From contig NZ_CALMFB010000071.1 of the NCBI RefSeq assembly GCF_937863155.1, positions 1 through 38,385 of the forward strand: DNA of 38,385 nt, given 5' to 3'. The notes below the pieces were generated by a model. The model worked only from the letters and a program-made list of their open reading frames with translations. It was not told the DNA's origin and made no database searches. This stretch comes from an uncultured Brevundimonas sp. Lineage in GTDB: Bacteria > Pseudomonadota > Alphaproteobacteria > Caulobacterales > Caulobacteraceae. The number at the start of each line of letters is the position of its first letter. The first letter of the stretch is position 1. This document shows positions 1 through 6,880 of the stretch, one piece after another. The position numbers and the translations under genes were made by a program.

Positions 1-33
1 GGCTGACAGAAAGGGGTTGTATCGCTCACCCAC
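1..33 (-). CDS. Start of a duplicated small early protein (cut by window edge)
   Basis: On the minus strand a GTG codon at 33-31 opens a frame reading MGERYNPFLSA before the window ends. These are the first residues of the complete 82-residue protein at 37947-38195. As there, the start overlaps the end of the upstream gene. Only 11 residues are visible, so it may be the same gene seen again through circular overlap rather than a true second copy. Function unknown. Confidence 0.45.
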   Translation of the reverse strand, partial: MGERYNPFLSA

Positions 34-55
34 GTTCGGCCTCCTTGCTGAGGAA
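1..55. repeat. 55-bp terminal direct repeat, left copy
   Basis: The first 55 bases are identical to 38163-38217. The repeat covers the 3' end of one coding gene and the first codons of the next, so both ends carry the same gene junction. Further in, 126-168 resembles 38341-38383 with few differences, while the stretch between has diverged. This fits a circular genome whose ends overlap in two allelic forms, or a tandem duplication. Confidence 0.9.
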
Positions 56-559
56 TTTCCGCGTATCATCTGCAATGGCGTTTTCGCCTCGGCTGTCAGC
101 GTCGACAAACCAAGTCCCCATCCACTCCCGCAACAACCCCACCGCCTCAGCCAGCTTGCGCTCTGCTTCTTGCCAGCGGTCGTTCTCGTCGTAAGCGACC
201 TGCTTCTCGAACTTGACCTGTTCCCGCAGCGCCGCGACCTCTGCGATGAGGGCATCGTGAGCAGCGAATGTCGCCAGGATCGTGCGGACATCGCTCATAT
301 CGATCCGCAGCGACCCAACAGGACGATGTTGATGCTTGCGAAGTTCCCGCGCCAGTTCAGCATGATCGCCGGATGAGGCGAGGGCGGTGAGGATGGCGTT
401 GGTCAGATGGTTGCACCATTTGGCGGAGCCGACGCGAACACCATCGTTCCATTGGCTGCGTGACGCTTCACGAACAGCATCCGCCACCTTCTCGCGCGGG
501 CTCATGGTCTCAGGCATCGGGGCGTCTCCAAGTTCTAGGATCGGGCTGTATCCGCTCAT
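26..559 (-). CDS. Hypothetical early protein with coiled-coil C-terminal half
   Basis: A 177-residue protein of unknown function, at the downstream end of the leftward early operon. The ATG at 559 overlaps the stop of the upstream gene in an ATGA arrangement, which supports this start over longer in-frame options. The second half, from about residue 100, is rich in Ala, Glu, Leu and Arg with heptad-like spacing, suggesting a coiled coil. The C-terminus ends FLSKEAERG, exactly as does the partial gene at 38188-38385. The two share the motif EAERKLAEA but differ in the 30-odd residues between, a mosaic pattern typical of recombining phage genes. No enzymatic motif is visible. Confidence 0.75.
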   Translation of the reverse strand: MSGYSPILELGDAPMPETMSPREKVADAVREASRSQWNDGVRVGSAKWCNHLTNAILTALASSGDHAELARELRKHQHRPVGSLRIDMSDVRTILATFAAHDALIAEVAALREQVKFEKQVAYDENDRWQEAERKLAEAVGLLREWMGTWFVDADSRGENAIADDTRKFLSKEAERG

Positions 560-1695
560 TCCCCCGCCTCCCCAGGTGCTGCGGAGAGGGCGCGAGGGCG
601 GCCAGCCGCCTTCCATGCCGCAACGGCCTCAAGCCAGCTTTCGGCTTCGTCTAGCTGGTCCTGTGATCGACGCGTTTCGTACTCAATCTCCGCGTCCGTC
701 ATGGCCTCGAAGTCGTTTCGATATTGAGCCCAAGCGGTCACTTCGCACCTCTCCTGTTGCAGGGCGGAGAGGGCTTGGTTCGCAAACGCCACCGCCGGGT
801 TGAGCGAGTTTTCTACCCACCGATCCATTTCCTTGCTGGTCGAAGCAGGGCGGTGGCGCGCGGAGATCAACAGGCCCTCGACCGCCACGCGCAGCTTCTC
901 AGCCTCTGGCGCGGGCGGGGTGGTTGCCTCTCCAAAGTCGCGGGGCTCCGTCCAGATGACGGCGCTGTAGGGCACGCTCTCGTCGCCGGTCTTGATGTTT
1001 GTGCCGTCAACTCTTTCGCGCGAAAGGGTCGGACGCTTGACCTTCAGCAGCGAAGGCTCGCCGTCCATCGGGATATGATAGGCGGTGTATAGCGGCATTT
1101 CGGGCGGAAGCGTCTTGAGGTTGGCGATCATGTTCCCGACTGTGCAGGGGCCGCTCCATGCTTCCGGCCAAGCCACAGGCTGCGCCTCCTCGCGGGCTTT
1201 CAGGCGTCGGATTTCTGCGGCCTGTTGGTCGATCAGCCGTTCGGCGGCGTGAAGTTCCGCTAGGGTTGACAGACCACCCTCGCTGGCTTGTGGCCGGGCG
1301 CGGAGGGCGGCTTCATAACCGCACGACCACCCATAGGCAGCTTCTGAAGACAGATGCGCGGGCACCCCGTAGATCGTTCCCGCCTCTGCCGGGGCTTCAT
1401 GATGGGCGTCTTCTGTTCGACCGCAGACCTTACAGCAACCTTCAAGCGCAACAGAATGGCTCTGGACGAATGGGTGAGCGTCTATTACCGGGACTTCCTC
1501 GCGGGTGGCGAGGTCATCCTTGTGCGCGAACACCCAGCCATCGGCGGTAATGGACTCCAGCACCCTGGCGGTAATTACTTCGTCTCCAACGGCCCGGTTT
1601 ATTGCCTCGCCTGGGCCAGCCCGTTTTGCACGAACCGCCCCGCCTTCCTCGCGCACAGGGGCGGCGGTGAAGCGGGACAGGTCGAGCACCCTCAT
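556..1695 (-). CDS. Hypothetical early protein with Cys/His cluster
   Basis: A 379-residue protein of the leftward operon, overlapping its downstream neighbour by 4 bases and its upstream neighbour by 4. It looks modular: a basic N-terminus, a possible zinc-binding cluster CCKVCGRTEDAHH near residues 87-99, a helical stretch around 145-170, a middle part with the segment LPPEMPLYTAYHIPMDGEPS, and an acidic C-terminal third. Such patchwork proteins are common among accessory early genes of temperate phages. I do not recognise the family and assign no function. Continuous coding bias and tight overlaps make it a real gene. Confidence 0.75.
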   Translation of the reverse strand: MRVLDLSRFTAAPVREEGGAVRAKRAGPGEAINRAVGDEVITARVLESITADGWVFAHKDDLATREEVPVIDAHPFVQSHSVALEGCCKVCGRTEDAHHEAPAEAGTIYGVPAHLSSEAAYGWSCGYEAALRARPQASEGGLSTLAELHAAERLIDQQAAEIRRLKAREEAQPVAWPEAWSGPCTVGNMIANLKTLPPEMPLYTAYHIPMDGEPSLLKVKRPTLSRERVDGTNIKTGDESVPYSAVIWTEPRDFGEATTPPAPEAEKLRVAVEGLLISARHRPASTSKEMDRWVENSLNPAVAFANQALSALQQERCEVTAWAQYRNDFEAMTDAEIEYETRRSQDQLDEAESWLEAVAAWKAAGRPRALSAAPGEAGE

Positions 1696-2018
1696 CCCTC
1701 ACCCCCACGGGATTGGCGGGCGGCTTGGCGGAGGGCTGCGTCTTCGTGATAGAGGACGCGAGCGTATCGCTTGCCCTTCTTGGTCAGGTTTGCCGCATAG
1801 CTTCCGGGAGCGGGCTTGGTGATCAAGCCGTGCTCTCGCAGGATGGTCAGTTGGGTGTAGCCGCCTTGGTAGCCCACGGCGTATTTGCGGACGCCATCAT
1901 TGACCACTTGGCGGGGCGTAATGGCAGGCCCGAAGTTCGCGTGGCCGTGGACCCGCGCAATCTCTTCGTCGCTGATGACCTCGGCCAGTTCAGCCTCCAG
2001 CACTTCGGGGGCGGTCAT
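1692..2018 (-). CDS. Hypothetical small early protein, possible winged-helix fold
   Basis: A 108-residue protein in the leftward operon, overlapping both neighbours by 4 bases, which indicates translational coupling. Residues 45-90 (YQGGYTQLTILREHGLITKP followed by a basic stretch) resemble the recognition helix and wing of a winged helix-turn-helix, so DNA binding is possible. That reading is inference. No catalytic motif is seen and the family is not recognised. Confidence 0.7.
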   Translation of the reverse strand: MTAPEVLEAELAEVISDEEIARVHGHANFGPAITPRQVVNDGVRKYAVGYQGGYTQLTILREHGLITKPAPGSYAANLTKKGKRYARVLYHEDAALRQAARQSRGGEG

Positions 2019-2275
2019 GGCTGCACCTGTTGGGTCTTGGCGGCGCGAGCAGCGGCCATCTTCTCCAGACGACGGGTCTTGCCATCGGCACGGGCCGACA
2101 GGCGCTCAAGCTCTGACTGATAGAAGGCGTTGGCCTTCTCGCGAGCCTGCTCTTCCGTCTCAGCGTGGATGACGACCGGCGACCAGCCGATCTTGGATCT
2201 GCCCTTGGACGGCATGGGCATGCGGATGCGGGCGATGGCGCCGTGATCCGCACTGGTCCAGGTGATGACCTCCAT
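2015..2275 (-). CDS. Hypothetical small basic early protein
   Basis: An 86-residue protein beginning MEVITWTSADHG. The ATG at 2275 shares one base with the stop of the upstream HNH gene (TGATG), a typical coupled start; the longer open frame upstream lacks this support. The N-terminal half is strand-rich and the C-terminal half a charged helix with many Arg, Lys and Ala. No recognised family. It sits between an HNH-type protein and a possible winged-helix protein in the early operon. Confidence 0.65.
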   Translation of the reverse strand: MEVITWTSADHGAIARIRMPMPSKGRSKIGWSPVVIHAETEEQAREKANAFYQSELERLSARADGKTRRLEKMAAARAAKTQQVQP

Positions 2276-2691
2276 CAGCGGATCTCCCCCTTGTAGGCCG
2301 CGTAGTGAGCGGCGGCGGTTTCGTAGGCGTCCTTGCCGAGCAGGGACCAAAAGGCGCGCTCGTCGCCCATGTCGTGCTGCATCTTGTGGTGACCGGCGCA
2401 GAGCGGGTTGCCGTGGCGGTCGTGGTTCTTCACGCCCCGGCCAAAGCTGTTCGCGATGCCGTGCACCCGATAGCTGACGTGAGCGTGTTGTACCGGCCCG
2501 AAGCAGCCGCCAAGGTGACGGGCTTCGCAGGGCTGGCGCCTGATATACTGGCGGAAGCCGTTGTCGCGCTCGCGGCCCCGATCCGCCTTCGGGCTCTTCG
2601 GTCGGGCCTTGGTGGCAGCTTTTCTGGCTTCGCGCCGGAGCTTCGCGGCGGCGGCGATAACGTGGCGCTCTTCGTAGGTGAAGATGGTCAT
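2275..2691 (-). CDS. HNH-type putative nuclease (DUF968/Ref-like)
   Basis: A 138-residue protein with a Cys/His pattern typical of small phage HNH proteins: CEARHLGGC near residues 55-63, HAHVSYR near 69-75, and NHDRHGNPLCAGHHKMQHD near 88-106. The last segment supplies the HH/H metal ligands of a beta-beta-alpha-metal nuclease, as in DUF968 and Ref-type proteins that act on DNA in recombination. The basic N-terminal helix could bind DNA. It lies four genes downstream of the Erf recombinase, so a role in DNA processing is plausible. Which HNH subfamily it belongs to cannot be decided by eye. Confidence 0.7.
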   Translation of the reverse strand: MTIFTYEERHVIAAAAKLRREARKAATKARPKSPKADRGRERDNGFRQYIRRQPCEARHLGGCFGPVQHAHVSYRVHGIANSFGRGVKNHDRHGNPLCAGHHKMQHDMGDERAFWSLLGKDAYETAAAHYAAYKGEIR

Positions 2692-3197
2692 GCGGCCTCC
2701 TGCTGACGCTGGAGGGTTTCCGGGGAGACGCCGATCAGGGCCGCGATGATCTCCATGATCGCCGTCTTGCTGGCCTGAAAGTCGGCCTTGCCCATGGCGC
2801 GCATGGACTGGCTCTTAGCTGTCCGCTCGACCACGATGGGACCGCGCACGACGACAGCGGCGAACTCATCCTTTGACCGGGCGTAGGTGGCGACGCGCAG
2901 GGCGGCGGCGTTCGATCCGGCATCGATGACCGTCTCGTGGAAATAGCCCGCGTCGATCAGCGCCCGCTTGCGCAGATGCTCCGGCGTGGGAAACATGTCG
3001 GCCAGGTCTTCCGGCAGGCTGTTCCAAGCCTCGCGCAGCCAAGCGAACTCGTGGCGGTGGGAGACGTCCGAGCGATGCTCCACGTCGGCCAGCAGGTAGT
3101 CCCGGCCACCCTCGTAGCGAGAGGCGGCTAGACGGGGCCACTTCGGCACCATGGCGCAGGCTTCGGCGTCCCAGGTGAAGGCGGTGGGGTGGGACAT
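2688..3197 (-). CDS. Conserved phage early protein of unknown function
   Basis: A 169-residue protein directly downstream of SSB, overlapping it by one base. It begins MSHPTAFTWDAEACAMVPKW and contains HRHEFAWLREAWNSLP and the segment SQSMRAMGKADFQASKTA. From memory this is a family found next to SSB and replication genes in many proteobacterial prophages; its function is unknown to me. The location suggests a role accessory to recombination or replication. No catalytic motif can be named. Confidence 0.75.
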   Translation of the reverse strand: MSHPTAFTWDAEACAMVPKWPRLAASRYEGGRDYLLADVEHRSDVSHRHEFAWLREAWNSLPEDLADMFPTPEHLRKRALIDAGYFHETVIDAGSNAAALRVATYARSKDEFAAVVVRGPIVVERTAKSQSMRAMGKADFQASKTAIMEIIAALIGVSPETLQRQQEAA

Positions 3198-3706
3198 CAG
3201 CGCAGCCCGAACGGCGTGGCGAATGGGATGTCGTCGTTCAGGTCGTAATGGTCCTTCGTGCCAGAATGTCCCCGGCCGTCGTCCGAATGACCTCCACCGC
3301 CACCGCGCCGGGAAAAGCCGTCAGCATAGTCCGAACGAAAGTCATCGCCGGACTGCTGCGGCTTGCCGCCGAGCAGGATCAGCTTGCCGCCGAAGGCCTG
3401 CAGAACAACTTCGGTCGTGTATCGCTCGACGCCATCCTTCTCCCACTTGCGGGTCTGGAGCGCGCCCTGGATGTAGAGCTTGTCGCCTTTCGAGACATAG
3501 CTCTCGATCACCTTGACCAGGCCGTCGTTGAAGACGACCACGTTGGCCCATTCGGTGCGCTCCTTCTTCTCGCCAGTGGCCTTGTCGCGCCAGCTGTCCG
3601 ATAGGGCGAGGCTGAAAGATGCGACGCGGTTGCCGTTGTTGAGGGTGCGGATGTCGGGGTCTTTGCCGACGTTGCCGATCAGTTGGACAGAGTTGAGCGA
3701 CGACAT
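3197..3706 (-). CDS. ssb: Single-stranded DNA-binding protein
   Basis: A 169-residue SSB. The N-terminal OB-fold is clear: MSSLNSVQLIGNVGKDPDIR, then the segment SFSLALSDSWRDKATGEKKE, then WANVVVF and YIQGALQTRKWEKDG, the standard order of SSB motifs. A Gly/Ser-rich linker follows from about residue 120. The acidic protein-interaction tip DLNDDIPF is present but followed by seven more residues (ATPFGLR), whereas bacterial SSBs normally end at the final Phe. It coats single-stranded DNA and should work with the Erf annealing protein and exonuclease upstream in the same operon. Start ATG overlaps the exonuclease stop. Confidence 0.95.
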   Translation of the reverse strand: MSSLNSVQLIGNVGKDPDIRTLNNGNRVASFSLALSDSWRDKATGEKKERTEWANVVVFNDGLVKVIESYVSKGDKLYIQGALQTRKWEKDGVERYTTEVVLQAFGGKLILLGGKPQQSGDDFRSDYADGFSRRGGGGGHSDDGRGHSGTKDHYDLNDDIPFATPFGLR

Positions 3707-4353
3707 CAGGCGGCGTCCTTCATTTGGGCGCCGTAGCGCGCGTTCAGTTCGTTGATGCGGGCGTCGATCTCAGCCAGAAACGCCACGACTTCGGTTTCCA
3801 TCTGGGCGATGGCGTCGTCGTCCCGCTCGACGCGGGCGATGAAGATGCGGAAGTCCTCGGGCAGGCGCGGATCGTAGGAAACGAAGTCGCACCACTGCCG
3901 GCCGGTGCAGGCCATTTGCCACAGCATCTGCGAGACGTATTTCGCAGGCGGCGCGCCGGTCTGGAGCGTGTCAAGGTGCGTGGCCGTGTTCGGGCATTTG
4001 ATCTCCAGCAGGCCGTCGTCACCGATCAAGCCGTCTGGGCTGGCGCCCGCCATGCTGATGACCGCGTGATCCACGAAGCCGACCTCGGCCACGTCGTTGT
4101 CAGTGCGGAAGGCATAGGCGCGGCGAGCCTCAGGCTCCTTCTCCGTGCCCCAGCGCATCGCGTCGTTGGTGAAGCCCTCGGTCGGCTGGCCGGTCAGGCG
4201 CTCGATGATGAGCTGGGCGGCGTAGTTGGCGCGTGAGGCGCTGTAGCCGCTCTTGGTGCGCGCCATCACGTCCGCGACCTTGGAGGCCGTGACCTTGCCC
4301 AAGCGGGCGGTGTGCCAAGCATCGCTGCCCTGTGAAAAATCATGCGAATTCAC
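3706..4353 (-). CDS. YqaJ/lambda-exo family recombination exonuclease
   Basis: A 215-residue nuclease of the YqaJ (lambda exonuclease-like) family. Visible motifs are FSQGSDAWHTARLGKVTASK at the N-terminus (the Trp-Arg-Gly/Thr-Ala-Ser signature), RWGTEKEPEAR, and the metal site GASPDGLIGDDGLLEIKCP with Asp and the Glu-X-Lys pair. The family resects double-stranded ends to expose single strands for annealing. GTG at 4353 is chosen because GGAGGGAG lies just upstream and the YqaJ motif follows at once; the open frame to 4479 is the shadow of the overlapping HNH gene. Its partner annealing protein is Erf at 4831-5595. Confidence 0.9.
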   Translation of the reverse strand: MNSHDFSQGSDAWHTARLGKVTASKVADVMARTKSGYSASRANYAAQLIIERLTGQPTEGFTNDAMRWGTEKEPEARRAYAFRTDNDVAEVGFVDHAVISMAGASPDGLIGDDGLLEIKCPNTATHLDTLQTGAPPAKYVSQMLWQMACTGRQWCDFVSYDPRLPEDFRIFIARVERDDDAIAQMETEVVAFLAEIDARINELNARYGAQMKDAA

Positions 4354-4834
4354 GGAAAAGCTCCCTCCGCTTAGCAAGGTAGAGGGCGCGAGCCTCTTCG
4401 GGCGTGTCGTAGACGCCGAGATGGATTTGCTGCCCGTTTTGGGTAATCCGCGCCTGGAACCGCCCCGATCCGGTGACACGGACGCCCATGGGGAGCGCGA
4501 TGCGTCGCGCCCGCCGTTTATGGTTCCATGCGTTCTGTGTCGGGGTGGCCTCGCGGAGATTGCCGGGTCGGTCGTTCAGGCTATCGCCGTCGATATGATC
4601 GCAGCAGGGCGACGGGAAATGTCCATGAACAAGGCAGAAGATGAGATGGGACCGCTTGAAGGGGGAGCCTCCAATCTTGATGTGCCAGTAGGACTTCCCG
4701 CTATGTGAGGCTCTTGCGGACCCAGCCTCCGTGCCAAGAAGGCGCGGGTGGGTTCTGGGAGCTACCGCCCAAAACAGCCGGCCTGCGTCTAGGTCGGCCC
4801 TGAACAGGCGCGCAATGTCACCTTGGACGATCAT
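4340..4834 (-). CDS. HNH endonuclease with AP2 DNA-binding domain, homing type
   Basis: A 164-residue protein with an HNH core around residues 75-110 (CCDHIDGDSLNDRPGNLREA, then TQNAWNHKRR) and a C-terminal AP2-like domain (GVRVTGSGRFQARITQNG, then HLGVYDTPEEARALY). This is the usual layout of free-standing phage homing nucleases. It sits between Erf and its exonuclease partner, overlapping the Erf stop by 4 bases and running 14 bases into the exonuclease gene. Such genes spread by cutting related genomes that lack them. It is probably not needed for growth; activity is inferred from intact motifs. Confidence 0.85.
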   Translation of the reverse strand: MIVQGDIARLFRADLDAGRLFWAVAPRTHPRLLGTEAGSARASHSGKSYWHIKIGGSPFKRSHLIFCLVHGHFPSPCCDHIDGDSLNDRPGNLREATPTQNAWNHKRRARRIALPMGVRVTGSGRFQARITQNGQQIHLGVYDTPEEARALYLAKRRELFREFA

Positions 4835-5595
4835 TGCTGGCCCGCCTTCTTCTGCTTGGCGAGCAAGGCCTTCATGGCGGCCTGGAACTTGTCGGCCGGG
4901 ATGTCGGCCACCGAGGGCGCGCCGATATAGTCGAGGAAGGCGGCGACCTTGGTTCCGGTCGAGCCGATCAACTCGCGGATCGTGTCTGCCTGCTCGTCGG
5001 TGATGACCGCGCCCGAACCGCCAGCCTGCCCGTCGTCGTCCTCGCCCCGGCTGGTCAGATTGAGCAACAGGCCAGCGGTGTAGCGCTTGCCGTAGGACGT
5101 GCTGGAACCAACCGCCTGGACGGCATTCTTCGATCCGCTGCTGTCGTGCGGCAGAACGATGGTCGTCTCTTCCGAATGACCCTCGCGGTGCGACAGAACG
5201 CCGGTGACGCTGATCTGGCCGTCGTCGCGACCGGTGCGGAACGACAGGGCGAAGCCGTGCTTGGCCAGCACAGGCTTGATCGCGTCGTTGATGTCCTCCC
5301 ACAGGGCGTAGGTGGACTGCACTTTGCCGCTGCGGTCCTTGATGCCCCCGCGCTCGACAATCGAGGGCAGTTCCGGCGCCATGGCCGCCAGCGCGGCGGA
5401 ATAGGCGGCGCGGGCGTCGCGCTGCAGGATGCGCTCCTGCATTTCCAGCAGGCGCTCCATCTTGTCGATGTCCACGTCGGGGTTGGTCGCGGCGCGCTCG
5501 ATCACCGAAATGATGGCGGCTGCCTGATTGATGACGGCGGCCGCCTGCGTCTCTTCGACCTGGACGACTTCGCCTTGGATAGCGGGCTCACCCAT
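4831..5595 (-). CDS. erf: Erf-family single-strand annealing recombinase
   Basis: A 254-residue protein of the ERF superfamily, named after the essential recombination function of P22. The diagnostic region is present: residues 105-140 with STYALWEDINDAIKPVLAKHG, then LSHREGHSEETTI, and the signature GSSTSYGKRYTAGLLLNL followed by an acidic EDDDGQ. The C-terminal 60 residues form a separate helical domain. Erf proteins form rings that anneal complementary strands, allowing the phage to recombine or circularise without host RecA. Together with the exonuclease and SSB downstream it makes a full annealing cassette. Confidence 0.9.
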   Translation of the reverse strand: MGEPAIQGEVVQVEETQAAAVINQAAAIISVIERAATNPDVDIDKMERLLEMQERILQRDARAAYSAALAAMAPELPSIVERGGIKDRSGKVQSTYALWEDINDAIKPVLAKHGFALSFRTGRDDGQISVTGVLSHREGHSEETTIVLPHDSSGSKNAVQAVGSSTSYGKRYTAGLLLNLTSRGEDDDGQAGGSGAVITDEQADTIRELIGSTGTKVAAFLDYIGAPSVADIPADKFQAAMKALLAKQKKAGQQ

Positions 5596-5821
5596 AGGGG
5601 TTCTCCTCGAAATAGCTGATGTCGGACGCGAACAGCTGGCCCTCGTCGCCGCAGTAGTCGCAGCAGGCGGTCAGGCGGTTCGCGCAGTAGGGGCAGCCCA
5701 CAAGGTCGCCGTGGCGGGGGGCTCGAAAGGTCCAGCCATCCGGGGCGCCGTTGTTGGCGGACCTTGCGGCGGACGAACCCGCCCCGGCTCTGGCTGCGGA
5801 GGAAAGGGGTTGAAGGGTCAC
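5588..5821 (-). CDS. Small zinc-ribbon protein
   Basis: A 77-residue protein with two Cys pairs, CPYCANRL and CCDYCGDEG, around residues 45-62, the spacing of a zinc ribbon. The start is taken as GTG at 5821, which overlaps the upstream stop (GTGA) and is preceded by GGAG; the open frame extends further without support. It overlaps the Erf start by 8 bases. The role is unknown; such mini zinc ribbons often bind nucleic acid or act as protein adaptors. Confidence 0.6.
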   Translation of the reverse strand: MTLQPLSSAARAGAGSSAARSANNGAPDGWTFRAPRHGDLVGCPYCANRLTACCDYCGDEGQLFASDISYFEENPYG

Positions 5822-6015
5822 GACGCGCTCCACAGCAGAGCCGCGACAAAGGCCACGAACAGGGTGCAGGCGGCGGCAGAGGCGACGTTGCCGATCCACC
5901 ACTGAACCGACCGACGCGGCAGTGCGGGGCGGAAGTCGCAGCCCCAGCCGTTGGACTGGTCGGTCTTCTTGGCGGCCTGATAAACAGGGGTTCCGGCGGT
6001 GTAGAAGTCGGTCAT
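5818..6015 (-). CDS. Small membrane protein
   Basis: A 65-residue protein with one clear membrane segment near the C-terminus, residues 42-62 (GNVASAAACTLFVAFVAALL), and a polar N-terminus with PVYQAAKKTD. Start ATG overlaps the upstream stop by 4 bases, and its own stop overlaps the next start. It is an early membrane protein under the PL promoter. Function is unknown; host takeover or exclusion roles are possible but not shown. Confidence 0.65.
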   Translation of the reverse strand: MTDFYTAGTPVYQAAKKTDQSNGWGCDFRPALPRRSVQWWIGNVASAAACTLFVAFVAALLWSAS

Positions 6016-6200
6016 GCTGGCGTCCTCATCAGCTTGTTCAGTTGAGCGAGGGCGTCGTCAGCAGCGGCCTGAGCGCGAAGCTTGGCGGCGATGGCGGCCT
6101 CGGGGGTGTCGTGTTCGGAGAGGGCTTCGAAGCGGTCGCCGGGGCCGACGAGGGCCAGCCGAAAGAGCTTGTCGACGCCGGGGGTGATGCAGAGGTCCAT
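6012..6200 (-). CDS. Hypothetical small early protein
   Basis: A 62-residue protein starting at ATG 6200, sharing one base with the preceding stop (GTGATG context). The N-terminal half is strand-like (LFRLALVGPGDRFEAL) and the second half an Ala-rich helix. No recognised family. Coupled start and stop indicate a genuine member of the leftward operon. Confidence 0.6.
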   Translation of the reverse strand: MDLCITPGVDKLFRLALVGPGDRFEALSEHDTPEAAIAAKLRAQAAADDALAQLNKLMRTPA

Positions 6201-6457
6201 CACGCCGCCTCCATCCGAGAGGCAGGGACGACAGCCCGCTTGCCGAAAGCCCGTTCGATCTGTGCGAGGGCGCCGTTCAGGGCAGCGCGCTTGTCAGGTG
6301 ACAGCGGATCAGGGCCGGGGGTGGACCACTCGGCGGCATAGGCGCGGGTCTTCAGGCGGGCGGCGCGCTCTTCGCACTCTTCCAGGCGGGCTTCACGCTC
6401 GGCGGCGACGTATGCGTCGTATTCCGCTTTGGCTTGATTGTGGGTGATGTGGGCCAC
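6200..6457 (-). CDS. First gene of the leftward operon, hypothetical helical protein
   Basis: An 85-residue, highly charged and mostly helical protein, the first gene after the PL promoter. GTG at 6457 is preceded by GGGAGG at good spacing. Sequence such as AEYDAYVAAEREARLEECEE suggests a long helix or coiled coil. No known family is recognised. In lambda the first PL gene is the antiterminator N; this protein has no visible Arg-rich RNA-binding N-terminus, so that role cannot be claimed. Confidence 0.65.
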   Translation of the reverse strand: MAHITHNQAKAEYDAYVAAEREARLEECEERAARLKTRAYAAEWSTPGPDPLSPDKRAALNGALAQIERAFGKRAVVPASRMEAA

Positions 6458-6483
6458 GGCGGCCTCCCTCGTTGATGAGGGGA

Positions 6484-6512
6484 GTATTCACCAGAAGTGA
6501 ACACGCCGTCAA
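6484..6512 (-). promoter_or_regulatory. PL promoter of the leftward early operon
   Basis: On the minus strand TTGACG (6512-6507) and GAATAC (6489-6484) are separated by 17 bases. The predicted start near 6477 lies about 20 bases before the first gene. The design equals PR: same -35, same spacing, and an operator covering the spacer and part of the -10. A CI-type repressor bound there would block the polymerase. Confidence 0.7.
6487..6501. promoter_or_regulatory. Repressor operator OL1
   Basis: TTCACCAGAAGTGAA, a palindrome with arms TTCAC and GTGAA around five bases. It overlaps the PL spacer and -10. Read on the minus strand it matches the PR operator at 7751-7765 in 14 of 15 positions. Confidence 0.75.
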
Positions 6513-6520
6513 GCGGAATG

Positions 6521-6535
6521 TTCACATAAAATGAA
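6521..6535. promoter_or_regulatory. Repressor operator OL2
   Basis: TTCACATAAAATGAA, matching the consensus TTCAC-N5-GTGAA in 9 of 10 arm positions. It lies just upstream of the PL -35 and is followed by GAATAT at 6533-6538, a possible -10 for rightward transcription towards the small gene at 6621. Confidence 0.65.
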
Positions 6536-6620
6536 TATGCGTCCGAACATGACGGATCGCGACTCGACACGACATGGCGGTTCGGGAATCAGTGGTTGCT
6601 ATTAACTTTTGGGGGTAGCT

Positions 6621-6866
6621 GTGAAGAAGGCCCGATCATTTTGCGTCGCTCCGTTCAAGCGGAGAAACGGTCAACTCCTGGGCCAGGAGGTGATTGCTTG
6701 CGCGACGGAAGATGCGGCTTTCAAGCGCGGAAAGGACATGATGCACCGCATGGATGGCCTTGTCTTCTTCAAGATCGAATGTCGCGCGGATGGGGACATC
6801 TGGACGGAGGTCGAGACTCTGGCGACAGTTGGTGACGTTCCGCCGGAGGCTGATGAGGCGGCCTAA
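6621..6866 (+). CDS. Small rightward gene between the two operator clusters
   Basis: An 81-residue protein, transcribed rightward from the OL side and convergent with the lipoprotein gene. GTG at 6621 is preferred because GGGGG at 6611-6615 provides a ribosome site; a TTG at 6609 is the alternative. It begins VKKARSFCVAPFKRRNGQLL and carries ATEDAAFKRGKDMMHRMDG, a compact alpha/beta pattern. No family recognised. Being flanked by repressor operators, it might be expressed in the lysogen, but no strong promoter can be shown. Confidence 0.55.
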   Translation: MKKARSFCVAPFKRRNGQLLGQEVIACATEDAAFKRGKDMMHRMDGLVFFKIECRADGDIWTEVETLATVGDVPPEADEAA

Positions 6867-6880
6867 GAGAGGGGCGCTTC

